Source of the DNA: Emiliania huxleyi CCMP1516
Lineage: Eukaryota; Haptophyta; Isochrysidales; Noelaerhabdaceae
NCBI RefSeq assembly: GCF_000372725.1
Contig: NW_005197648.1
Coordinates: 487,342-551,341 of the forward strand
Reading direction: 5' to 3'
DNA length: 64,000 nucleotides
The position numbers and the translations under genes were made by a program. Numbering within the stretch: the first letter of the stretch is position 1; each line of letters starts with the position of its first letter. The notes under the pieces are model-generated. The model saw only the letters and a program-made list of their open reading frames with translations. It ran no database searches and was not told the origin of the DNA. Shown here one piece after another: positions 19,401 through 27,221 of this stretch.

Positions 19401-19652
19401 CCCTCCGTCTCGTACAGTGTTGCCGTCGCCGGGGCCGAGGCCGCCGCTGCGAAGCTACGTGTCGACGACAGAGCTGCGCTCATGGCCGCCCGCTTTGTGA
19501 CCGATGCCGCCGGCATCGTCTCGATCTCTCGTGCCGCCCACGGTGTCGGCGTCGACAAGGTCAACCGTACAGCCGCCGAGGTCATCGACAAGGACCGTTT
19601 CCTTGCGATCACCCCCCACATGGGTGCCCTTTCTAGTCATTCTAGTGAATGA
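16335..19652 (+). CDS. Gag-protease-like polyprotein of the LTR element
   Basis: This 1,105-residue frame starts at ATG 16335 in the 5' LTR and stops in the 3' LTR. Residues 1-250 are Pro/Gln-rich. About 270-510 is an alpha-helical Gag-like region. A CX2CX4HX4C zinc knuckle (nt 17947-17988) follows, as expected for nucleocapsid RNA binding. Two hydrophobic stretches near nt 18535-18610 and 18780-18870 could be membrane segments and are unusual for Gag. Near nt 19010, LDGGSNT resembles the DSG/DTG active site of retropepsins, with a Copia-like sequence after it. The frame ends where an integrase would begin. Gag is confident from context and zinc knuckle; the protease call is weaker. Confidence 0.75.
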   Translation: MSTEPAAPGPTLRPRPARPAQPPGSSGATAPLAHGSGLRSASCRPDNRAQQSAPDNRAQHPPPSPAQGSPSEAPAATPSAGAAEAGALSPSGQALAAAELASHQRQCASAQPLPFVQVQNPGVQPQMYLPPSSGLADQWACYASMALPSQASGFGWPAAPALMDPAWVQSPHGCCAPAFHGWGMGQVQPSCGSYLHTGAQQLYPCGGEAWSPFTQQHQVQQQMQQQQQHAAFQPGFPAPGASAAAIGAGQAASAARGQAGVGERDPQVEGLASLLAQAVRQSAGGAKAKVKDVSAAEANAVATTLDPADVAPFIARFKNMCIRKDPRFVRLFALNAAQLASTITAGDDELAYLDAYVAGAVQCCLKPDSDAVKLFRKRNDGGHQGSGLYQLQSIARLAVLKPGVEMQNAEAAFKKKTFFVAGMGFVPAQLAAETLKAEFALLTNQCRSHFDVYRAIIGKLPDQISGKRDALADKINEWQSGGFPPWHSYDAFITYVANLLSDGSACVSAGDAGPADAGAGGLEANAAERAGGAPRPPCLICGSPDHGTKQCTRECKACKKAIADGLITVRSAATFCPAARPGERCAVTSKQFPRTVKNGLGKPLFSYGRKLLEKAHREYHGGDKREANAAERHQPRDDRGSDEDPIAAVDDGAVFGDGYVGRREVAAAEVAKGGVSETVPLGASATLDAQREGGWLGSSVPPPKVERDVTDGDMQVGPAPVCRLDLGDVQSNLGLACVLAWPAATAVAIVATFIALLALGGGRFGVDVSAISGPAAEARRTSAAAVAAVYSASASALHAATATACGAAAEVGQAAQRACCGFGRVAGLLGCLALAVAAVASPVAARADPASGAAASGVCAAAVSAGETGAAHSLQRERPPLPRGGRQTIRLEFQLDGGSNTCVVKHAPNAERGAVRLGDVTGVYDIQQRACSITGIGPAADVTTSQVISMRGVTGSGRALDIREAVFSDNVTRSIIAESYLEENYGADVSKVRRHIIWKDGRTDPIYSRNGLYFVTLEVVPVPSVSYSVAVAGAEAAAAKLRVDDRAALMAARFVTDAAGIVSISRAAHGVGVDKVNRTAAEVIDKDRFLAITPHMGALSSHSSE

Positions 19653-19849
19653 ATTGACTCGTCCCAGTGGATGTGTCCGATTTCCGACGTCCCTGTCAAA
19701 ATGTGCGTGACGTCCGATCCTTTGTAATCGTCTAGAGACGCTGGATACATGAGCACGGAGCCGGCCGCTCCCGGCCCCACGCTGCGCCCACGGCCCGCGC
19801 GGCCGGCGCAGCCGCCCGGGAGCTCAGGCGCTACCGCTCCGCTTGCGCA
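19604..19849 (+). repeat. 3' LTR
   Basis: This copy appears identical to the 5' LTR. It contains the stop codon (19650-19652) of the Gag-like frame, which therefore runs from one LTR into the other. Confidence 0.9.
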
Positions 19850-19854
19850 AGTGA

Positions 19855-20364
19855 ATAAAACGGCCAAACTCTGAGACGAGTGGTCAAAATCAAAGATCGC
19901 ACGGGCGGGGACCTGTTCCCTTTTACCCATCGCCATCGCCTAGCAGGGAGGTGCACTTGGGCTTGAAGTGGAGGTGTCCTAAAGCCGTACAGACTACAGT
20001 TGGCGACGGTATATGTCATTATTCATTTCCCACTATGCCACGTCGCCCATCCCGGGATGGGCGACGTGGCATAGTGGGAAATGATATACCGTCGCCAACT
20101 GCATGTCCGTTTTTTTTACTCTTGTTTCCGGCCATGGCCCCATGTGCGCCATGGCGCAAGGGGGGGGGGGGGGGGGCAAATGCAAAAATTTGTGTGTTCG
20201 AATGAAAAGGAACAATCCTATCTCCCATCGGCACCCACGCCCGAACCCAAGCCCGAGCAAGGCCGGAGCCATTGTGCACAGCACCTAAGCTTCCGAATCT
20301 CGCGAATGTGCCGAGCTACTGAGCCTAACGTAGACGCGGCCGTCGGTCGAGTCACCTACGAACG
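19855..20364. other. Intergenic region with palindrome and G-tract
   Basis: No gene is seen here. An AATAAA-like site lies at 19854-19859, just after the LTR element. A segment at about 19908-19940 resembles 30974-31005. The palindrome (separate entry) and an 18-G run near 20160 follow. Confidence 0.6.
19997..20101. repeat. 105-bp near-perfect palindrome with no spacer
   Basis: The arms meet at CCCGGG, centred at 20053/20054. The right arm (20054-20101) is the reverse complement of the left arm (19997-20053), except for about 9 extra bases in the left arm near 20016-20025. As RNA or single-stranded DNA it would form a hairpin of about 47 bp. No coding capacity is visible. It may be a foldback or MITE-like element. 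Confidence 0.9.
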
Positions 20365-21717
20365 TCAAATTCGCGCAGAGATGCGCGGTGGGCCGCAGGC
20401 CGAACTGCGCCGGAAGACCAAGGATCCAAGGCGCGAGGCCAGGCGCTGTGCGGTCGGCCTTGCGGCAGCTCCTCCCTCCTCGCTCGGCGACAGAAGCGCA
20501 AACCCGATCCATGCGACATGGGCAACACAGTGCAGCAGCAACGCAGTGCCGTAGCAGCCCAGCAGGACCATCTCCGTCAGGTCCTCGCGCCGCTTGTCAA
20601 AGCTGAGCGACACCCCCGTGACCATCAGGAGCGCTGCCAAGCGCAGAGTGGTTCCGGCCAGGGCTAGCCCTGCCCGGCGGCGGCGAGAGACGCAGGCGTT
20701 GGTGCGCTTGGGAGCAGCGAGTCCATCGAGGGGAGCCGGCGGTGGCGGCACGATGAGGCAGAGGCGCGTCGCCCATAGGACTAGGTGTGCAAAGAGCTGC
20801 ATCGCGTCGATGAAGTAGACTGCAAACAGCGTGTACGGCAAGCTGCCTCCGGAGACCACCCAGAAGAGAGACCATAGCTGCATCGCCGCTGCCAGCGGCG
20901 AGAGCCGGATGGCGGCCGAACGACCCGCGAGCTCAAGCAGTCCCAACGAGATTTTGCTTACCTGTGCGGGCGTGGTAGGCAGAGCGAGCAGGATGAGGAG
21001 GTGGTGGGTGCGGTTGCAGCCGCTTCTCGCGCACCGAAGCCAGGGGGAAGCCCGCCATGAGAACGGCCGCCAGCAGCCCGGCGGCTGAGTGAGGATAAGT
21101 GCAGTCGCTGTCCTCAGTGCCCGTGATCGAGCAATTCAAGTAGTCGCCTGTTCCAAATAGTCGCGGGTGGCGTTAATCGCTAGCGGTGTAGTCCAGGACG
21201 GCGCCGGCCGCTGCTGCCGTTCCACGGGCAGCCATCGAACAACGTCGGGACCTACATGACGACATGACGTGTGCATCTGACCTGCTCTCCGGGCTCTGGG
21301 TCGGTCCGGATGCCGTGGTGGCGAGAAGACGCACCGGAGCGGTGGGGGAGGGGGCGAATCCCAGATAAGTGGCGGGCGTCATCAGAGCTGTTGCGCTGAT
21401 GTCAAGGATGACCATCGCCGCAACAAAACCCGACGTGGTAGGAACGCAGCCGCACCTGCGGAGCGGTGCATGCGCTGGTTGTGAGGCACCCGAGGGCCCT
21501 CTTTCGTGAACCACTCACTACTGCTACAGTAACCGCGTCATTGCCGTATCTTCTGTATCCACCTCTCTCTCAGGGCAAAGATGGTGATGGCGGCAACTGC
21601 GGTGGCGCCGTGCACCGCGCACGCGCCGGTGCTGAGCCAGAAAGCTGAGGAGCCCTGGTAGACGGTTCCTGGCAGACTCTCCGCGTACTCACACCACGGC
21701 ACGCCTGGGGGCGCCAT
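20365..21717 (-). CDS. Multi-exon integral membrane protein, family not recognised
   Basis: I read a spliced gene on the minus strand. Exon 1 starts at ATG 21717 and encodes a hydrophobic segment rich in Ala, Val and Ile. A GT donor at 21562 and an acceptor ending at 21456 join it in frame to exon 2 (from 21455), another hydrophobic segment. A middle exon near 21140-21035 reads NCSITGTEDSDCTYP and then a further hydrophobic stretch. An intron at 20962-21034 leads to the last exon (20961-20365, 199 codons), with three or four more membrane segments and a basic tail. The exon 2-3 junction is unresolved. About six or seven membrane segments suggest a transporter, receptor or TLC-like protein, but no signature supports a family. 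Confidence 0.6.
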
Positions 21718-21857
21718 CTTTCGGTGCTGTTTTCTTTCTCAATGCAATGTATCGGTGGTGTCAATTGAGGCGACGACCAATCGCGGCGCTCCGCGTAAGT
21801 TGAACCTTCCAGCTTCCACGCTGTCCGATGAGGCCACCGCGCACCGGCCAAAAGCGC

Positions 21858-21957
21858 ATGTGATCTGTGATCTGTGAGGGTCCGCCCGCAGGCGCATTTT
21901 GTATACCGAGGCGGTGCCCGGTGCCGAACCTGTCGGACCTTGAGACAGCATTGTAGA
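21858..21957. repeat. Dispersed 100-bp repeat, copy 1
   Basis: It matches 51812-51914 at almost every position; the second copy has three extra bases (AAC). It begins with a short tandem GTGATCT and ends near ACAGCATTGTAGA. No coding sense is apparent. It may be the end of a dispersed mobile element. Confidence 0.85.
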
Positions 21958-22251
21958 CTACTTATGTTTTCGCAAACGTAGTCGTGGCCCCCCGCTACGT
22001 CGCACGAGTGGGGAGTGCGACTGGGATCTGGCTTCTGGGTAGCGCGGGGGGCTAAAATACTTCTGTCTCTGCTCTCTTGTCGCTGCCGGTGCCGCGCGAA
22101 TGCGTTGAGGAAGAATTTTACAACAAAGTTTGAGGAAGAAATTTCGTGGATATTGTGAGAAAATGTGGCGCAAAAGCTAGATAGCCCACTAATACTGCGA
22201 TTTTTCGGCGACCGTCTCCCCGGGGAAAGCCATGCGCGAGAGTGCTCCGAC

Positions 22252-23475
22252 CTAGACGGCCGCTGGGCTCCACGGGTCCTCCCCGCCCGACTCGAGGTAG
22301 CCGCGCAACCGCGAGTCGCTCCAGGCGGCCATGCCGCTGCGCACCTCGACGTCGTCTGCGAGGAGATCCGCCTGCAGCTCGAGCACGCGCGCCATGTCTA
22401 CCTGCGGGCCGGGCAGCTCGCACACGCCGACGTGGTTGTGCACCGCCACGGCGAACGCCTTTGGGTCGGAGCGCAGCAGCTGGACGTGCTGGCCGCGCAG
22501 CACCTCCAGCCGCGCCGCCCTGTCCTTGGTGCGGAGCGAGGCGGCGAAGGCGCGCACGCCGGCGGCGGGCAGGACGGCGTCTTGCTCCGACGTGAGGACC
22601 AGCGCGGGCGCGCGCGGCTCGAGCGCCGCCTGCGCCTCGAAGACGGACGCCGCCCCGGGCGCGCCGCCCGCGCCGAGCGAAAAGTCGCTCGACACGAGGG
22701 CCGCGCCGACCGCCTGCAGCCGCGCCTGCGCCGCCTCGTCGCGCAGCGTCGCCGTGAGGCCGTGGTGGAGCGCGCCCGCGCGCACGGTCTGCAGCACGAC
22801 CGCCTCCATCGACGAGGCGGCTAGTGCGCTCATCTCGACAGCGGCGCAGTCGAAAATGAGGCCGGCGAGCCGGTCGGCGAAGCAGGCCTGCCCGACCGCC
22901 GAGCGGAGCAAATCCACCCACAGATAGTGCCCGTTGTTGGAGAGGATGTGGACGAGCAGCCGGCCGCAGCCGTGCAGCGCGTCGCAGACGTTGCGCCGCT
23001 GCTCGGCGTAGGCGGCCGCCGCGTGCTCGCCGACCACGCCGGCGCGAGTGGTCGCCACCACGCGCCACGCTGGCCACAGCCGCTGATAGAACTCGGCGTG
23101 CGGCCGCAGCGCCTGCTGGCTCGCGCCGCCAAAGCCGAGAAGTAGCACGCCGACGGGCGGCGCCTGGTCGTCTGCCGCGGCGGCGTACCGCGCGACCGCC
23201 GTCCCGTCCTGCGAGAGTGCGACCTGGAAGGCCAGCGCGAGCGCTGCGGTGGCGGCTTGCTGGCCTTTGTCGGGACCAGTGGCGAGATCGAGCAGCGCCG
23301 CGAGAAGCCGCTTGGCGAGCGGAGGGCTCGACAGCGCCGCCACGGCGAGCGGCTGTGCAGCGGCGACGTCGAGTCGGTCGGCGAGCGCTGCAAAGACTTC
23401 GTCCTCAGACATGTTCGACATCGGGTCGCCCCCCGCCCCCCCGACAGGGGTCGCACCAAACTCTGTCGGTGGCAT
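22252..23475 (-). CDS. TMEM53/DUF829-like alpha/beta-hydrolase
   Basis: This single-exon gene encodes 407 residues from ATG 23475. A helical N-terminal region of about 115 residues precedes the conserved core: VGVLLLGFGGA with a following L.HAEFYQ segment, which starts the DUF829 fold, then LLVHILSNNGHYLW, the family's nucleophile-elbow region, and GLIFDCAAVE. A C-terminal LVLTSEQDAVLP strand and GQHVQLL provide the expected Asp and His. Family members are serine-hydrolase-like proteins; human TMEM53 is at the nuclear envelope. No membrane segment is evident here, so a soluble protein is possible. The substrate is unknown. It is convergent with nothing; its start faces the repeat block at 23.7-24.2 kb. 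Confidence 0.8.
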   Translation of the reverse strand: MPPTEFGATPVGGAGGDPMSNMSEDEVFAALADRLDVAAAQPLAVAALSSPPLAKRLLAALLDLATGPDKGQQAATAALALAFQVALSQDGTAVARYAAAADDQAPPVGVLLLGFGGASQQALRPHAEFYQRLWPAWRVVATTRAGVVGEHAAAAYAEQRRNVCDALHGCGRLLVHILSNNGHYLWVDLLRSAVGQACFADRLAGLIFDCAAVEMSALAASSMEAVVLQTVRAGALHHGLTATLRDEAAQARLQAVGAALVSSDFSLGAGGAPGAASVFEAQAALEPRAPALVLTSEQDAVLPAAGVRAFAASLRTKDRAARLEVLRGQHVQLLRSDPKAFAVAVHNHVGVCELPGPQVDMARVLELQADLLADDVEVRSGMAAWSDSRLRGYLESGGEDPWSPAAV

Positions 23476-23755
23476 CTTGAACAGCCCTGTGAAAGACCTT
23501 GGCCGGGCGGGTCGCCGTGTGGAGGGAGCAGGTGGTGCGGATCATGGAGGCGGACGCCCAGGAGGCGAAGGCGGAGGCGAACGCTCGGCAGAGGGAGCGC
23601 GTCGCTGCATCCTCGCGGGCACGGACGCTGCGGGCGCGGGCGCGGGGGTGGAGGAGGCGCTCAATTGCTGGGAGGAGGAGGCGTACGAAGCGGAGACGCT
23701 GGAGACGCTGGAGACGCAGGCGGGGCGGCATGCCGCGGCTCACCTTCAGGTGAGT

Positions 23756-24152
23756 TCATCTTGCCGGCGGCCCGGCGGTACCCGACGCTGCTCGAACGGC
23801 AGTTTGTCGACCGCCGGCAGTTGACCGGCAAGATGAAGTCCACCGCGCTCGGAAAAAATACCTTCGGAACCGCTTTGCCAAGGCGCACAATAGTCACTCC
23901 GACAGTATTTTCCAGCAGATGCGTCATCCTGGGCCGCTGGAAAATGCTGTCAACGAGTCAACCCCGTACCCTCTGTGACCGTCTGCCGGTCGCCGACGGT
24001 CGCCATTTATTTCTGGCTGCCGAGGATGACACAACTGGAAAACACTGTGATGTGTGACTACTGTGCGCCTTGGCAAGGGTATTTTTCCGTCGGGCAGCTG
24101 TCGATCGACCGCCGGCAGTTGACCGGCAAGATGAAGTCCACTGCGCTCGGAA
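23756..24152. repeat. Nested direct and inverted repeats (foldback-like)
   Basis: A 46-48-bp unit (TCGACCGCCGGCAGTTGACC and onward) occurs directly at 23807-23854 and 24105-24152 with about one mismatch. Between them, 23852-23935 is repeated in inverted orientation at about 24022-24089 (TTGCCAAGGCGCACA core, about 90% identical apart from a small gap). A further short inverted pair is at 23756-23768 and 23825-23837. The block fills most of the gap between two genes transcribed away from it and may be a decayed transposon. Confidence 0.8.
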
Positions 24153-24278
24153 TCGGGATGTCCGGAACCGAGGATTTGTTTAGGGGGTCACTGCCCGATG
24201 CCCGAACAACAGATAGCGCAGGTCCCCCACTGTTGAGACAAGAAGAAAAAGTCCGCGTTCGCGCCGGGTGATCATAAC

Positions 24279-26231
24279 ATGCTGATAGCCAGCCTGCCCG
24301 AGGAGGTGCTCTACGCGCTGCTCGGCTACCCTGGCAGCGTCGTCGTGCTGTGTGCCGACGGTACGTTTGGCCTCGCGGACGACCTCGTCCTTGACCCTTC
24401 CGAACGGCGGCTGATCGAGCGGCTGCTGCAACTCGGCACGTGCTCTGCCGCCCTCGACGGCTTTGTGACGGAGCAGCTGTACGATTGGCGCGGTGGCGGC
24501 GCGCGTGATCCGCACATCGCCGCCTTTGCCACGGGCCTCGAGGAGTGCCTCGCGCCGTACCGGTCCTGCATCCTGGCGCTGGAGCAGCGACTGATTGCCG
24601 ATGGCACGCTGCCGCTGCTCGAGCTGCAGCTGTCCGTCGACCGCTTCTGCCTGGCGCTGCCCCGGCTGCGCTCGCTCGCCGAGAGAGTGCGCGCCGAGGC
24701 GATCGGCGCCGCGCCGCTGCTCGACCTCCTCTCGGACGAGCACGCGGTGGCGGTCGGGCACAGCCGCGAGTGCGTCCGGCTGCTCCTGTGGCACGTGCAG
24801 CGCGTCTTCCTCGCGCAGCTGTCGACGTGGCTGCTGCACGGCGAGCTGCTCCCCGCCTCGGCCGCCTCCTTCTTCATCCAGCCCGTCGATGCGCCCGTCG
24901 ATGCGCCCGCCGCCGCGCCCGCCGCCGCGCCCGCCGCCGCCGCCGCCGCGCCCGCCACCGCCCCCGACGCCGAGGAGCGGCTGTGGCGCAGCTACGAGGT
25001 CGTGGTCCCGCTCAAGCCGCTGCTCCTCCCGCTGCGCGTCGCCGAGCAGGCGCTCTTCGTGGGCAAGGCCGCCCGCCTCCTCCGCGCCGCCGCCGCGCCG
25101 CCGAGCGGCTCTCGGCGGGGCGGCGGCGGGACGCGCGGCGGCGGGCGCGGCGCAGCGAGCGAGTTGGTCTCGGCGCTCGACGGCTTCGAGTCGGAGCTGG
25201 GCGAGCTGCGCTGCTCTCGGCGCGTGGCCTCGGTCGGCGAGGTTGGCGCGGCGGTCGGCCGGATGGGCGCCATCGCTACGCGGCTGCTCTGGTCGCACCT
25301 CGTCCTCGAGCGGGGCCTGCCGCGGCTGCTCGAGGCGCTCAAGGCGCACTTCCTGCTCGGCCGGGGCGAGGTGTACCACCGCCTCCTCCTCGAGCTCCTC
25401 CCGGCGATGCGCAAGCCGCCCGCGCCCTCGCTCGACCTCGGCCTCGCCCTCAGCCACGCCCTCGCCGCCTCGGGGCCCGAGCGGCCGCACGAGGCGGGGC
25501 TGGCGCTCACTCTGCCGCCCGCGGCGGCGGGCGAGTCGGCGTACGCCGCCTGGCGCCGCCTCGGCCTCCGCCTGCCGGTCGAGTGGCCGCTCTCGCTGCT
25601 GTGCGGCGGCGAGGCCCTCCGCCGCTACTCGGCCCTCTTCTCGCGGCTGCTGACGGTCAAGCGGGTGCAGATGGAGCTGCACGCGGCGTGGGCGTCGCAG
25701 ATGGGCCGCGGCGAGCGGGGGCGCTCCCCCCCGGAGCAGGCGGCGCTGCGCCCCCTCTGGCGGCTGCGAGCGCACATGGCCTTTTGGGTCGACTCGCTGC
25801 AGTACTACCTGCAGGTCGACGTGCTCGACGTGGGCTGGCAGGCGCTGGCCGCGGCGGCGGCGGAGGAGGAGGACTTCGAGGCGCTCGCGGCGGCGCACGA
25901 GGCGACGCTCGCCTCGCTCTCCTCGCAGTGCTTCCTGCAGGCCGGCTCCGTCTCGGCGGCGCTCCACTCCCTCTTCCAGCTCTGTCTCGCGCTCTGCCGG
26001 CTGGCCGAGCTCGCCGACACGGGGCTGCGGCAGCCGGCGGAGTGGGCGGCGCAGGTGGACGCAATCGCGCGCGAGTTTGAGCGGCAGACCTCCTTCCTCC
26101 TCGCCCACCTCTCGAGCCTCGCCAGCCCGCAGGCGTCCCCCCACCTCAGTCAGCTGCTGCTCCGGCTCAACTTCAACGGGATGTTCCGGGTTGGAGCCGG
26201 TGACGTAGCGCGTAGGTTAAAATGTTCGTAA
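24279..26231 (+). CDS. TUBGCP4: Gamma-tubulin complex component 4-like protein (GCP4)
   Basis: This single-exon gene encodes 650 residues from ATG 24279; human GCP4 is 667 residues. The start (LPEEVLYALLGYPGS, then a PSE.R.I.RL.LG stretch) matches the GCP4 N-terminus, and HFLLGRGEVYHRLL matches the GRIP2 start (F.LLGRGELF..F). The C-terminus LLLRLNFNGMF corresponds to the family's LRLDFN motif. GCP4 is a structural subunit of the gamma-tubulin ring complex, laterally binding other GCPs and one gamma-tubulin for microtubule nucleation at the MTOC or basal bodies. A low-complexity Asp/Ala/Pro insert (about nt 24880-24970) and a Gly/Arg insert (about 25090-25160) interrupt the conserved helices. 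The last 14 residues may be non-homologous read-out to the first stop. Confidence 0.88.
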   Translation: MLIASLPEEVLYALLGYPGSVVVLCADGTFGLADDLVLDPSERRLIERLLQLGTCSAALDGFVTEQLYDWRGGGARDPHIAAFATGLEECLAPYRSCILALEQRLIADGTLPLLELQLSVDRFCLALPRLRSLAERVRAEAIGAAPLLDLLSDEHAVAVGHSRECVRLLLWHVQRVFLAQLSTWLLHGELLPASAASFFIQPVDAPVDAPAAAPAAAPAAAAAAPATAPDAEERLWRSYEVVVPLKPLLLPLRVAEQALFVGKAARLLRAAAAPPSGSRRGGGGTRGGGRGAASELVSALDGFESELGELRCSRRVASVGEVGAAVGRMGAIATRLLWSHLVLERGLPRLLEALKAHFLLGRGEVYHRLLLELLPAMRKPPAPSLDLGLALSHALAASGPERPHEAGLALTLPPAAAGESAYAAWRRLGLRLPVEWPLSLLCGGEALRRYSALFSRLLTVKRVQMELHAAWASQMGRGERGRSPPEQAALRPLWRLRAHMAFWVDSLQYYLQVDVLDVGWQALAAAAAEEEDFEALAAAHEATLASLSSQCFLQAGSVSAALHSLFQLCLALCRLAELADTGLRQPAEWAAQVDAIAREFERQTSFLLAHLSSLASPQASPHLSQLLLRLNFNGMFRVGAGDVARRLKCS

Positions 26232-27221
26232 ATTTCTAACAGCACGTGCCAGTCCGGCTCCGGCTCAGGTCGCGGGGCATAGCTCGGGTGTAAACGGGGT
26301 CTGGGGCGGAAGCCCCAGCGGCCCGCCGCAGGCGCCGCCGGAGGCCCCGGCCCGCCGCAGGCGCCGATTTTTTGTGGCGTTTTTGCTCAAAATTGAGAGA
26401 CATTTCTCATCAAATTCTCATCAAAATCGAGCTCGCTACGAGCTCTCTAACTGCAGGACAGCATCTCCTCGTTGAGCCTAGCGGCGCCCGTATCGCCCAC
26501 CCCCACGTTCTTCTTCTTCTTCTTGCCCTTCTTGCCCTTGGCCCTTGCTGCACTTAGCCGCTCAACCTCCGTCAGCAGCAGTCCTTGGCATGCCGCGCCG
26601 CCTCCATCTGCTTTGCTTCCCACGCTGCCGCTTCCTCTAAAGCAGCGCCGCCACTAAGCGGCGCAACCAAGTTCTCGCATTGTTTGCATGAGCACGTGTC
26701 CTGCTTGGCGCGGCGCACAATCCGCGCGCGGCGAGTGCGTGAGAGCAGAAGACTGACAGCAGGAGCTGCAGGAGCTGCAGGAGCTGCGCAGGTCGGATGG
26801 GCGGTGACGCCGTCGAGCGACGGCGCAAAGGCCAATCGCTGCTGCTGCGCAACGAGAGCGGCGACACGAGGCTGCTGGCAGCTGGCAGAGCGAATCGCGA
26901 TTCCGGCGGCCGCCGTCAGCCCGCCGACACCGACGGCCGAGCTGAGGTCAAACTCCGCCACAGGTCGGACCATCCGTGCGTCAGCCATGGGACGAGACGT
27001 CTGTGTGCAGACAGCCCGCCACCCGGGCGATAGAACATGCCAGCTGCTTGCAGGGCTCTCGTGGCCCGTGGTGAATAGGGCGGGCTGCGGCGGGCGCATA
27101 AACTATTCACAGCTTGAACACCGGGAAAACTAAAGTCTGCAGAAAAGTTCGAGCGGTCTTCGTGCTCAGAAGGATCAAGAGAGCTCTATTCACACCCTTT
27201 GTGCGTTGAAGACCACAGGCA
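26232..27221. other. Intergenic region, no supported gene
   Basis: GC-rich repeats of the form CCCGCCGCAGGCGCCG occur twice near 26318-26365. A minus-strand frame (about 27000-26572) ends in a Cys-rich tail, CSCKQCENL. Just beyond its stop another frame ends in a Lys-rich tail (KGKKGKKKKK, about 26540-26460). They may be parts of one spliced gene, but I found no frame-preserving intron between them and leave it unannotated. Confidence 0.4.

Larger units (their letters stand above)
16190..19849 (+). mobile_element. Non-autonomous LTR retrotransposon, complete, with 5-bp target-site duplication
   Basis: Two 246-bp direct repeats (16190-16435 and 19604-19849) look identical base for base, begin TG and end CA, and are flanked by AGTGA (16185-16189 and 19850-19854). 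The bases right after the 5' LTR, TGGTAGC, are complementary to a common initiator tRNA-Met 3' end and may be the primer-binding site; I see no clear polypurine tract. The 3.2-kb interior holds one Gag plus protease-like frame and no integrase or reverse transcriptase, so it would need help in trans. Identical LTRs imply recent insertion. It lies 47 bp beyond the PKS stop codon. Confidence 0.92.

Noticed and set aside
20160..20180. Regulatory G-quadruplex
   Set aside because: A single uninterrupted G run is more likely a homopolymer or sequencing feature; no function can be supported.
26460..27000. Small minus-strand gene with Cys-rich and Lys-rich tails
   Set aside because: The two suggestive pieces are in different frames and I found no intron joining them.
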